Shown: positions 49,710-58,006 of the stretch, in pieces
Numbering within the stretch: the stretch's first letter is position 1
Layout of the letters: each line of letters begins with the position of its first letter
NCBI GenBank assembly: GCA_041725895.1
Contig: JBGRQA010000017.1
Coordinates: forward strand, 57,362 to 121,361
Direction: 5' to 3'
Source: JBGRQA01 sp041725895
Lineage (GTDB): Bacteria > Bacteroidota > Bacteroidia > Bacteroidales > Marinifilaceae
Length of the DNA: 64,000 nt
Notes under the pieces: model-generated
Database searches by the model: none
Told to the model about the DNA's origin: nothing
Seen by the model: only the letters and a program-made list of their open reading frames with translations
Position numbers and translations under genes: made by a program

Positions 49710-50258
49710 CTAAACATTTTCTAACAACTCCATAAGCTTTTTTTTCGCCCGGCTGTATTGCGACCGGGATGTGGAGCCGGATATTCCCAATATCCCTGAA
49801 ATCTCCTCATGGTCGTATCCTTCCAAGAGGTAGAGGTTGAGAATTACTCGATAGCCATCGGGCAATTGGTTCATTGCTTTTTTTACCTTTTCAACCTGCT
49901 CCAAATGTAGTTCTGAATCACTGTTGTGATCAGAATTACTGAGCTTATATAGCTTTTCATCAATCGGACAAAGATCAATTTTCTTCTTTTTCAAGTAGTC
50001 AATGGAACGATTTACCACAATTCTTTTTAACCAGGCACCAAAACTAACCTCTCCCTTGTACTTGTGCATGCTTTTAAAAGCTGCCAGAAAAGCTTCCTGC
50101 ATAATGTCCTCGGCTTCCTGCTGCTCCTTAACAATTCGCAGGCAAGTATTGTACATGGCTTTATAGTAAAGTTTGTACAATTGAAACTGGGCCTTGGCAT
50201 CCCCAAGTAAGCATCGATCAATAATGTCCTGATGAAGGTTGTGGTATAGTTCGTTCAT
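49710..50258 (-). CDS. ECF-type RNA polymerase sigma factor
   Basis: A 182-residue sigma-70 family protein of ECF type. Region 2 covers about residues 21-90 (LYYKAMYNTCLRIVKEQQEAEDIMQEAFLAAF, then FGAWLKRIVVNRSIDYLKKKK), and region 4 is near the C-terminus (LPDGYRVILNLYLLEGYDHEEISGILGISGSTSRSQYSRAKKKL). Regions 1.1 and 3 are absent. It heads a three-gene minus-strand operon with a membrane protein and an exported protein. Its start lies 435 bases from the divergent TonB receptor gene. The signal it responds to is unknown. Confidence 0.88.
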   Translation of the reverse strand: MNELYHNLHQDIIDRCLLGDAKAQFQLYKLYYKAMYNTCLRIVKEQQEAEDIMQEAFLAAFKSMHKYKGEVSFGAWLKRIVVNRSIDYLKKKKIDLCPIDEKLYKLSNSDHNSDSELHLEQVEKVKKAMNQLPDGYRVILNLYLLEGYDHEEISGILGISGSTSRSQYSRAKKKLMELLENV

Positions 50259-50693
50259 TCAATACTTTCTATCCTAATGACGACGGTCATTTGTTAGTGC
50301 TGCATTTGTAGACTAAAATATTTTCCTAAATATAGAGAAAAAGTGGAGATATTCTTGATTATGTTCCTTTTCGAGTTTTATTTGAAAGGAGTATATTCTT
50401 TTTCTGTCCGGTAAAGCTTTGTTTGCTCGGTGATTATGGTTGTTCTAGTGGGGTTCACTTTATTTTCCAAAGGAATATGTTCTATTGTTCTAACTATTTT
50501 TTTATCGGCCTATTGGAAGGTTTTTTGCTCCCTGTTTGTTGTCCTTCAGGAAATTGAGGTGGCTAAAAAATGAATCAGTATTAGAAAAATGAGTCTTAAA
50601 GATTCCTGTATCCGAATTTAACTTACATTTGCAGACTTGTTCGATTCACAGTAAGGTTCGAGCAAATCATTATTATTTTAATTCTACAAACAA
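50259..50693. other. Divergent promoter region between ECF operon and TonB receptor
   Basis: This 435-base gap separates the ECF sigma gene (minus) and the TonB receptor gene (plus). A TACATTTG -7-like box at 50624-50631 could serve the receptor, but no -33 TTTG is at the right distance. I saw no cobalamin or other riboswitch core. No ORF of note. Confidence 0.4.
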
Positions 50694-52754
50694 ATGCAAA
50701 AATTGAGTACCATTACAGGCAATCAGCCTGAGGTGTCTCTTTTCAGAAGATGGAGTCGCAAAGGCTATTCTGTATTTCAGAGCCTGAACCGCGAAGTGGC
50801 TATTGGTTGCCTGTTGGCATCCTATAGTTTGATTGCTTCTTCCGAACATGCTTTTGCACAGACCAATGTAATTCAAATCAACAAGGAGATCGATTTGGAT
50901 GAAGTTGTTATCAGTGCTCAGCGGACACCGGTTACCTACTCGCAAGTTGCGAGAGTGGTAACAGTTATTGAAAAAGATGAAATCTTGGCTGCCCCGGTTC
51001 AAAGTTTACAGGATTTACTGGAGTACGCACTGAATGTAGATGTGCGTCAACGTGGAAATCATGGAGTACAAGCTGATGTGAGTATCCGGGGGGGGAGTTT
51101 TGATCAGACCATGATTCTATTAAATGGGGTGAATGTAACCGATCCTCAAACCGGACACTTAAGCTTGAATCTTCCGGTGGATATTGAAAGTATCGAGCGC
51201 GTGGAGATTTTGGAAGGTCCTGGAGCAAGAGTGTACGGCCCCAATGCATTTAGTGGTGCAATTAATTTCATTACCGGAACCCAGAGTAAAAACAATTTGA
51301 AATTGTCGGCTATGGGGGGAGAAGATGGGTTCTATTCTCTGTCGACCGGTGCAACCTACCTGACCGGTCCCCTGAAATCGTATGTGGCTGTGAGTCGTAA
51401 ATCGAGTGATGGTTACATTAAAAACACCGATTTCGAAGCCACCAATCTATTCTACCAGGGGCAACTAAAAACCGATGCTGGAGATCTGGACCTGCAAGTC
51501 GGTTATACAGAAAAAGGATTCGGTGCCAATAGTTTTTATACCCCTTCCTTTCCTGAACAGTATGAGGAGAACAAGACAACATTTGCCAGTCTTAGGATGA
51601 CTACCCATGGAAAGGTCAAACTGACGCCGGTAGTCTATTGGCGTCGTCATCAGGATCGTTTTGAGCTTTTCCGAAAGGAAGCCCCATCCTGGTATACCAA
51701 CCACAATTACCATCTTACAGATGTTTACGGAACAAATATGAATGCCAGCTTTTCCTGGTTTTTAGGGAAAACCTCTGCAGGAGTGGAGTTCCGTTCTGAA
51801 AATATTTGGAGCAACAAGTTGGGAGAGGATCTGTCGGAACCCATGAAGGTACCGGGTGAGAGTGGTGTCTTCTTTACGAAGCATCATACCCGAACCAATA
51901 TGAGCTACTTTCTGGAACACAATGTGTATTTGGACCGATTCACTTTTACTGCAGGAATCATGGCCAACTGGAACTCTGACCTGGGGCGTGGATTTGAATT
52001 CTATCCCGGTGCTGATGTAAGTTATTTGCTGAGTAATGATTTGAAGTGGTATGCTTCGGTAAACAAATCATTACGGATGCCTACTTTTACTGACTTGTAC
52101 TACGTTGGGCCTACCAATCTTGGTAATCCCAATTTGAAACCTGAAGAAGCGACTACCTACGAGAGTGGATTTAAATACAACAGAGGCGCGCTAAGAGCCC
52201 ATGCCAGTTACTTCCGTCGGTCCGGAGAAAATATGATCGATTGGGTAAAGATGAATTCCGAAGACAAATGGGAAAGTAGAAATATTACCGAGGTGAAAAC
52301 CTGGGGAATCGAACTGTCCTCCCAGCTAAATATGAGAAATCTACTGGGGAAACAATTTCCTGTGAAGACATTGAATTTCAGTTATTCCTATTTGAATATG
52401 GATAAATCTTCCGATGAGTATATTTCCAAGTACGTATTGGATCATCTGAAGCACAAACTGAGTTTGAATACGGACCATGTTATATGGAGAGATTTAGGAG
52501 CCAGTTGGCGATTTTCCTGGCAGGATCGGGAGGGAAGCTTTACCTGGTACGATCAAACCAATGCTACTTATTCAGAGGAACGGCCCTATGATCCTTTTTG
52601 GACCATAGATACTCGTCTTTATTGGCAGAAACCAAAATATACGATCTACATAGAGACATCCAATCTGTTGGATGAAGAATATTACGATTTAGGGAATGTA
52701 GCTCAACCTGGAAGATGGATCCGGGGAGGAGTGAAATTGAATCTGGATTTGTAA
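50694..52754 (+). CDS. TonB-dependent outer membrane receptor, single-gene type with long N-terminal extension
   Basis: A 686-residue receptor. The N-terminus is unusual: about 34 polar residues including RRWSRKGYSVFQSLNREVAIG precede the hydrophobic signal core (CLLASYSLIASSEHAFAQ), a layout I have seen in Bacteroidota BtuB-like receptors. The plug follows (DEVVISAQRTPVTYSQVARVV; SIRGGSFDQTMILLNGVNVTDPQTGH; RVEILEGPGARVYGPNAFSGAINFITG), and a 22-strand-type barrel ends in GGVKLNLDL. The ligand is unknown; corrinoid or siderophore are candidates by family, not by evidence here. It ends in a strong terminator. Confidence 0.85.
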   Translation: MQKLSTITGNQPEVSLFRRWSRKGYSVFQSLNREVAIGCLLASYSLIASSEHAFAQTNVIQINKEIDLDEVVISAQRTPVTYSQVARVVTVIEKDEILAAPVQSLQDLLEYALNVDVRQRGNHGVQADVSIRGGSFDQTMILLNGVNVTDPQTGHLSLNLPVDIESIERVEILEGPGARVYGPNAFSGAINFITGTQSKNNLKLSAMGGEDGFYSLSTGATYLTGPLKSYVAVSRKSSDGYIKNTDFEATNLFYQGQLKTDAGDLDLQVGYTEKGFGANSFYTPSFPEQYEENKTTFASLRMTTHGKVKLTPVVYWRRHQDRFELFRKEAPSWYTNHNYHLTDVYGTNMNASFSWFLGKTSAGVEFRSENIWSNKLGEDLSEPMKVPGESGVFFTKHHTRTNMSYFLEHNVYLDRFTFTAGIMANWNSDLGRGFEFYPGADVSYLLSNDLKWYASVNKSLRMPTFTDLYYVGPTNLGNPNLKPEEATTYESGFKYNRGALRAHASYFRRSGENMIDWVKMNSEDKWESRNITEVKTWGIELSSQLNMRNLLGKQFPVKTLNFSYSYLNMDKSSDEYISKYVLDHLKHKLSLNTDHVIWRDLGASWRFSWQDREGSFTWYDQTNATYSEERPYDPFWTIDTRLYWQKPKYTIYIETSNLLDEEYYDLGNVAQPGRWIRGGVKLNLDL

Positions 52755-52776
52755 AATGTAAACACATATAATATGT

Positions 52777-52808
52777 AAAATCCTGTCGTTTTTGCGACAG
52801 GATTTTTT
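52777..52808 (+). terminator. Terminator of the TonB receptor gene
   Basis: Perfect 12-bp stem AAAATCCTGTCG/CGACAGGATTTT with a 6-base loop and T-run. A similar hairpin (55396-55426) precedes the second ABC permease module. Confidence 0.92.
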
Positions 52809-52819
52809 GTGTACGATTC

Positions 52820-52836
52820 CGAACATTCGTTGTTCG
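52820..52836. promoter_or_regulatory. CGAACA-N5-TGTTCG palindrome, candidate enhancer-binding site (copy 1)
   Basis: Perfect 17-bp inverted repeat CGAACA-TTCGT-TGTTCG. Its right end is 76 bases before the sigma-54 TGGTAT element. The second ABC permease gene has the same arrangement at the identical distance. It is a plausible site for a sigma-54-dependent response regulator. Confidence 0.65.
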
Positions 52837-52912
52837 CTTATGTGGCATTACTTTTTTGTGATTTCTTGAGTGTTTGAAAGTATGTGTCTGTATAGTAAGA
52901 GCCTGTCTGCTT

Positions 52913-52928
52913 TGGTATAGGAGTTGCT
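52913..52928 (+). promoter_or_regulatory. Sigma-54 promoter of ABC permease gene 1
   Basis: TGGTAT-AGGAG-TTGCT matches the -24/-12 consensus (TGG-N9-TTGC, with GG and GC ten apart). The expected start near 52939 is 35 bases before the ATG at 52974. Confidence 0.75.
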
Positions 52929-52973
52929 GTGTCAATCGGGAATAGTAAAAATAAAAAAAAATATCTATACAAA

Positions 52974-55322
52974 ATGATTAGGAACTCTTTTCTGACTTTT
53001 TTTCGAAATTTTAAGAAAAATACAGCTTACATGCTGATCAACATCTTGGGACTTTCTCTGGGAATTACTGTTTCTTTTTTGATTCTACTATTTGTACGGG
53101 CCGAATTAAATTATGATAAGTTTAATGAGAATTACAATGAAATATATCGTTTGGAGAAGGATGATTGGGCGGTGTTCGGTCCTGTTTATGGTGAAGCATT
53201 AAGTCAAAATTTTTCAGGGGTAAAAGATTTTGTTCGACTGGATTTTTGGGGGTATTCTAATGCTTTGGTAAGCTGGGCCGAGAAGCAAATAAGGATTGAA
53301 AATTTTACATTGGCGGATACCAGTTTGTTTAATATGTTCAGTCTTGAATTTTTGGAAGGTAAGCCAACTGCTTTGAAGGATCCTAATTCTATCGTTTTGA
53401 CTGAAAAAACAGCTCAAAGAATTTTTGGAACTGCTTCACCTATGGGACAAAGTTTGCGGGTAAACAATAAAAAAGACTTTATAGTTGCCGGAATTATCAG
53501 GGAGCCAAAGAATTTTCATATGCCTTTGCAAGTTATTGCTTCCTTTGAATTGATGCGGGAGTTGAAAGATCCAAAATACTTTAAACAATTTGGCGGGGGC
53601 TGGAATCACCCAACATATTTTCAATTGGAAAAAGGGGTGGATGAAAAGCTTTTGGCTAAGAATATAAATCAATATTTGTCTAAACGTCCCGCTTTCCAAG
53701 GAAAGAAACCCCATTTTCGATTGCGTCCCCTTGGAGAGATCTATTTTGCTGAGGATATAAAATATGAAAGTTTGTGTAAGCATGGGAACAAAACCTATGT
53801 GTACCTGTTTTTGGCCATTGCCTTTCTGATTCTTGCCATTGCCATCGTTAATTATGTAAATTTGACTACAGCTCGTGCCCCTTTAAGGGCCCGAGAGGTA
53901 GGGGTGCGCAAAGTTTGTGGAGGGCTTCGAAGTCGCTTATTGGTTCAATTCCTTTTGGAATCGCTTATTTTGACCGTGCTTTCTTTTCTTATCGCCCTAT
54001 TGGGCATAGTTGAATTGCTACCCTTTTTTAATAATCTACTGGGGTCTTCCGTAACCAACGGTTTTTTGTTTGAGTCAACTTTTTGGCTGGTGTTTGTAGC
54101 CTGCGTTTTGGGAGTAGGCCTTTTAGCTGGAATTTATCCTGCCTTTGTTTTAACCTCCTATAAATCGGTTGAGGTGTTCAAAGCTAATCCTCAAACCGGA
54201 ATAAATGGAGGGTGGTTCCGTCGTGCCCTAATCGTGTTTCAATACACCATTTCAATTATTTTAATAATATTCACCATTAGTATTTATTTGCAGCTGGACT
54301 ATTTTAGAAGCAGGGAAATGGGGTTCGATAAGGAAATGATGCTTTGTGTACCGGTTAATTCAGATTTAAAAGTTCAAAAAGAAGTCTTCAAGGAAAGGTT
54401 GGAACAGTTGCCTCATGTAAAAGGTGTTGCTTATTCTTATTCTGTTCCCGGGAAAGTAAAATGGCAGAATACTTGGCCTCTTGATGATCAGGATTACGTT
54501 CAATACACCTATTTCCCTATGGAACCTGAATATCCGGAATTGATGGGGTTGGAATTTTTGGAAGGGCGGACTTTTTGCCGAGAGAGGGAATCTGACCTGA
54601 GATTTGCTTATATTTTGAATGAAACTGCAGTAAAAGCTTTTGGATTAAAACCCCCGTTTGTGAAATCCTATCAGCTGCCAGGTTGGAATACTGAGATTCG
54701 TGTGATTGGTGTGGTGAAGGATTTTCATTTCAATTCACTACATCAGCCCATTGCTCCCTTAGTGATGGGCTGGAGGAAATTCGCTAATTCCAGTGTGAGT
54801 ATAAAATTGGATGGGAAGGGGACTGTCGGAACCATTGAGGAAATTAGGAAGGTTTGGAAAGAAATGTCTCCTGGATTTCCCTTCGAGTATCAATTTCTTG
54901 ATGAGAGCTTTGATGCGCTGTATAAGAAAGAGGAAAAATTTGCACAAATGTTTGTTTGGTTCTCCATTCTTGCAATTCTGATCGCAACCCTTGGTTTGTT
55001 TGGAATGGCTGCTTTTACAACGCAACAAAGACGGAAAGAGATTGGGCTTAGAAAAGTTCTGGGTGCTTCTGATAATCTGATCCTTAGATTACTACTAGGC
55101 GAATTTGGTCGATGGGTATTGTTGTCAGGAATTATTGCCCTCCCCATTAGTTGGTGGGGAATAGGAAAGTGGTTAAATCAATTTCCTTACCATATAGATA
55201 TTCAAATTTGGGTGTTTGCTGCCGGCTTGCTGATCTGTTTTTGCATTGCCATGCTTACGGTTTCCTACCATACCTATCGTGCAGCAAATCTCAATCCCGT
55301 AGATGCAATAAAACAAGATTAA
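52974..55322 (+). CDS. FtsX/MacB-type ABC transporter permease 1
   Basis: A 782-residue membrane protein. It has an N-terminal TM (MLINILGLSLGITVSFLILLF), a large MacB-like periplasmic domain, a FtsX domain with three TMs near residues 285-415, a second periplasmic domain (residues about 440-660) and a second FtsX domain near the C-terminus (EIGLRKVLGASDNLILRLLLGEF). No ATPase gene adjoins it, so a partner must be elsewhere. The GTG at 52929 is rejected as start because it lies before the predicted transcription start of the sigma-54 promoter. It is a tandem paralogue of the next gene; both start M-x-x-NSFLTFFRN. Confidence 0.88.
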   Translation: MIRNSFLTFFRNFKKNTAYMLINILGLSLGITVSFLILLFVRAELNYDKFNENYNEIYRLEKDDWAVFGPVYGEALSQNFSGVKDFVRLDFWGYSNALVSWAEKQIRIENFTLADTSLFNMFSLEFLEGKPTALKDPNSIVLTEKTAQRIFGTASPMGQSLRVNNKKDFIVAGIIREPKNFHMPLQVIASFELMRELKDPKYFKQFGGGWNHPTYFQLEKGVDEKLLAKNINQYLSKRPAFQGKKPHFRLRPLGEIYFAEDIKYESLCKHGNKTYVYLFLAIAFLILAIAIVNYVNLTTARAPLRAREVGVRKVCGGLRSRLLVQFLLESLILTVLSFLIALLGIVELLPFFNNLLGSSVTNGFLFESTFWLVFVACVLGVGLLAGIYPAFVLTSYKSVEVFKANPQTGINGGWFRRALIVFQYTISIILIIFTISIYLQLDYFRSREMGFDKEMMLCVPVNSDLKVQKEVFKERLEQLPHVKGVAYSYSVPGKVKWQNTWPLDDQDYVQYTYFPMEPEYPELMGLEFLEGRTFCRERESDLRFAYILNETAVKAFGLKPPFVKSYQLPGWNTEIRVIGVVKDFHFNSLHQPIAPLVMGWRKFANSSVSIKLDGKGTVGTIEEIRKVWKEMSPGFPFEYQFLDESFDALYKKEEKFAQMFVWFSILAILIATLGLFGMAAFTTQQRRKEIGLRKVLGASDNLILRLLLGEFGRWVLLSGIIALPISWWGIGKWLNQFPYHIDIQIWVFAAGLLICFCIAMLTVSYHTYRAANLNPVDAIKQD

Positions 55323-55395
55323 ATAAATAGTCAGTATTTGATATTGGTGGAGAAACCGATTTATTCAATAGAATTTGATTGACTAGTCTAAATGT

Positions 55396-55426
55396 AAAAA
55401 TCCTGTTGCTACGGCAGCAGGATTTT
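55396..55426 (+). terminator. Terminator after ABC permease 1
   Basis: AAAAATCCTGTTGC pairs with GCAGCAGGATTTTT (one G-T pair), followed by seven T in total, 73 bases after the stop. Similar to the hairpin at 52777. Confidence 0.8.
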
Positions 55427-55438
55427 TTTGTTCGGTAT

Positions 55439-55455
55439 CGAACATATATTGTCCG
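55439..55455. promoter_or_regulatory. CGAACA-N5-TGTCCG palindrome, candidate enhancer-binding site (copy 2)
   Basis: Inverted repeat CGAACA-TATAT-TGTCCG with one mismatch to the perfect site at 52820. Again 76 bases before the TGGTAT of the downstream sigma-54 promoter. The following bases (TTTATGTTGCAT here, CTTATGTGGCAT there) are conserved too. Confidence 0.6.
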
Positions 55456-55531
55456 TTTATGTTGCATACCTTTCGGTTGAAGTGTTAATTGTGTTGTGGT
55501 AAAAGTCATATAGATAGGATGATGTGTGTTT

Positions 55532-55547
55532 TGGTATATGTATTGCA
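55532..55547 (+). promoter_or_regulatory. Sigma-54 promoter of ABC permease gene 2
   Basis: TGGTAT-ATGTA-TTGCA, a near-perfect -24/-12 element. Expected start near 55558, 25 bases before the ATG at 55583. Confidence 0.8.
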
Positions 55548-55582
55548 GTAGTAAAGTGTTTTAATCCATTAATTGTTACCCT

Positions 55583-57928
55583 ATGATTTGGAACTCTTTC
55601 CTTACCTTCTTCCGAAATTTAAAGAAGAATACTGCTTACATGGTGATCAATATCCTGGGTTTATCCCTGGGGGTTACCGTCTCCTTTCTGATCCTCCTGT
55701 TCGTTCGGGCAGAATTGAATTACGATAAGTTCAATGAGAACTATCACGAAATTTATCGCCTGGAACGTAATGATTGGGGAGTGTTTAGTCCCGTTTACGG
55801 GGAAGTAATTACTCGTGACTTTCCAGAAGTTGTCGATTTTGTTCGGTTGGATCCCTGGTCCTATTCCAATGCTCTGGTAAAGTGGGGCGAAGTGAAGAAA
55901 AAGGTTCCGAATTTTATTCTGGCCGATTCCAGCTTTTTAAAAATATTTACTTTTGAGTTTGTTGAGGGAAACGCTACTGTTTTAAAGGATAAGCAGAGTG
56001 TTGCTATTACTGAAAAGATGGCCCGCAGTATCTTTGGAAATGTTCCTGCTGTAGGACAAACCATCAAAGTGAACAATGATCGGGAATTTACCGTGAAGGC
56101 TATTGTACGTGAGCCGGAAAACTTTCATATTCCTTTGGATATTGTAGGTTCTTTTGAGATACTTCGGGAAACCAGGGGAGCCAAATATTTTAAACAATAT
56201 GGTAGTTGGAGTCATCCCATCTACTTTCAAACCGAGAAGGGCGTGGACGTAAAGCATCTTACTCAAAAGATCAACAAAAAATTGAAAACCATTCCCTTCT
56301 TTAAAGATGAAGATCCGAACTTCCGATTACGACCTATGGCAGAGCTCTATTTCGCCAGTGATGTGAAGTACGAAATCTCATGTAAGCATGGCAATAGAAC
56401 CTATGTTTTCCTGTTTCTGGCCATCGCTTTGTTGATTCTGGGGATTGCCATTATTAATTTTATCAACCTTACTACTGCGCGAGCTCCACTTCGTGCCCGT
56501 GAGGTCGGAGTCCGGAAAGTATTTGGTGGCCAAAAATCAGGTTTAATGCTTCAATTTCTTTCGGAATCGTTGATTCTTTCTGGTTTGGCTTTTTTGATTT
56601 CCCTTATGGGTATAAAGTTTCTGTTGCCTCTCTTTAATGCTATTATGGCATCCAATCTTAATACCATGTTCTTTAGTGAACCATTGTTTTGGTTGGTGTT
56701 TGGTGTTAGTATCTTTGTAGTTGGGCTATTGGCAGGAATTTACCCTTCCCTTGTTTTGACTTCTTTTCAGTCGGTGGAGGTGTTTAAGGCCAATCCGAAA
56801 ACTGGAACGGGCGGAACATTGTTTCGTCGAGGCCTTATCGTTTTTCAGTTTACCATTTCTGTAATCCTGATTGTTTTTACTCTTTGTATCTATCTGCAAT
56901 TGAATTATTTCAGAAACAGGGACCTGGGTATGAATAAGGATATGGTTATGTATGTTTCCTTAAATAAGGATATTAGAAAACAAAAGGATGTTCTTAAAGA
57001 AAGAATGCAAAGATTACCACACGTGAAAAATGTTGCTTCTTCCTTATTCGTGCCCGGAAAAATTCAATGGCAGGAAACCTGGCCCTTAAATGAAGAAGAT
57101 TACGTTCAGTATACTTTTTTTCCGGTGGATCCGGGTTATCCTGAGTTTATGGAATTTCAACTTGTAGAGGGCCGTTGGTTCTCCGAAGACCGGGAAGCTG
57201 ATCGAAAGCATGCCTATGTATTAAATGAAACTGCAATTAGGGAATTTGGGTTGAAACCTCCCTACTTAAAATCCTATAAACTTCCTGATAGAAATTACGA
57301 AGTTGAGGTGATTGGAGTGGTAAAAGATTTTCATTTTAATTCACTACATCAGGCGATTTCACCTTTGGTTATGGGATGGTCTGAATATGGATCCCGGTAT
57401 TTGAGTGTTAAGTTGGATGGGGTGCAAACGCCTGAAACCATTAAGCAAATTAATGACCTTTGGAAAGAACTTTCACCGGAGTTTCCTTTCGATTATCAAT
57501 TTCTGGATGAAAGTTTCGATGCACTTTACAAGAAGGAGGCAAATTTTGCCCGTATGTTTGTTTGGTTTTCTCTGTTGGCGATCCTAATTGCATCCTTGGG
57601 ATTATTTGGTTTGGCTGCCTTTACCACCCAGCAGCGAAGCAAAGAGATTGGGGTCCGAAAAGTGTTGGGAGCTTCGGATAATTTGATCGTACGGCTTTTG
57701 TTGACGGAGTTTGGTAAATGGATCGCTCTGGCTGGTTTTATTGCTCTACCTATTAGTTGGTGGGCGATTGGTCAATGGCTTAACAGATTTCCCTACCACA
57801 TGGAGATTCAATTCTGGGTATTTGGAGCCGGTTTGTTGATTTGTTTTGCAATAGCCATGCTCACGGTAGCTTTCCACACCATTCGGGCAGCTAACTTGAA
57901 TCCGGTGGAAGCCATCAAACATGATTAG
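55583..57928 (+). CDS. FtsX/MacB-type ABC transporter permease 2
   Basis: A 781-residue paralogue of the preceding permease, the same length within one residue and collinear throughout: NTAYMVINILGLSLGVTVSFLILLFVRAELNYDKFNENYHEIYRLERNDW, FtsX domains near residues 285-415 and 670-780, and the same EIGVRKVLGASDNL motif near the end. It carries its own sigma-54 promoter and candidate activator site, so each gene of the pair is a separate but co-regulated unit. The substrate is unknown; MacB-type systems move peptides, lipoproteins or drugs, or work mechanically on the envelope. No ATPase gene is in the window. Confidence 0.88.
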   Translation: MIWNSFLTFFRNLKKNTAYMVINILGLSLGVTVSFLILLFVRAELNYDKFNENYHEIYRLERNDWGVFSPVYGEVITRDFPEVVDFVRLDPWSYSNALVKWGEVKKKVPNFILADSSFLKIFTFEFVEGNATVLKDKQSVAITEKMARSIFGNVPAVGQTIKVNNDREFTVKAIVREPENFHIPLDIVGSFEILRETRGAKYFKQYGSWSHPIYFQTEKGVDVKHLTQKINKKLKTIPFFKDEDPNFRLRPMAELYFASDVKYEISCKHGNRTYVFLFLAIALLILGIAIINFINLTTARAPLRAREVGVRKVFGGQKSGLMLQFLSESLILSGLAFLISLMGIKFLLPLFNAIMASNLNTMFFSEPLFWLVFGVSIFVVGLLAGIYPSLVLTSFQSVEVFKANPKTGTGGTLFRRGLIVFQFTISVILIVFTLCIYLQLNYFRNRDLGMNKDMVMYVSLNKDIRKQKDVLKERMQRLPHVKNVASSLFVPGKIQWQETWPLNEEDYVQYTFFPVDPGYPEFMEFQLVEGRWFSEDREADRKHAYVLNETAIREFGLKPPYLKSYKLPDRNYEVEVIGVVKDFHFNSLHQAISPLVMGWSEYGSRYLSVKLDGVQTPETIKQINDLWKELSPEFPFDYQFLDESFDALYKKEANFARMFVWFSLLAILIASLGLFGLAAFTTQQRSKEIGVRKVLGASDNLIVRLLLTEFGKWIALAGFIALPISWWAIGQWLNRFPYHMEIQFWVFGAGLLICFAIAMLTVAFHTIRAANLNPVEAIKHD

Positions 57929-58006
57929 AATTATTGATTATTTTAAATTGTATTACGTTCAGAATATTAGTAAATTAAACGGAATCTAACTAAACTGATA
58001 ATTTTT

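Noticed and set aside
50259..50693. Cobalamin riboswitch before the TonB receptor
   Set aside because: BtuB-like receptors often have one, but I could not find the conserved B12-box core or the expected arms in this stretch.
52929..52973. GTG start for ABC permease 1
   Set aside because: It overlaps the -12 region of the sigma-54 promoter, and the paralogue starts at the equivalent of 52974.
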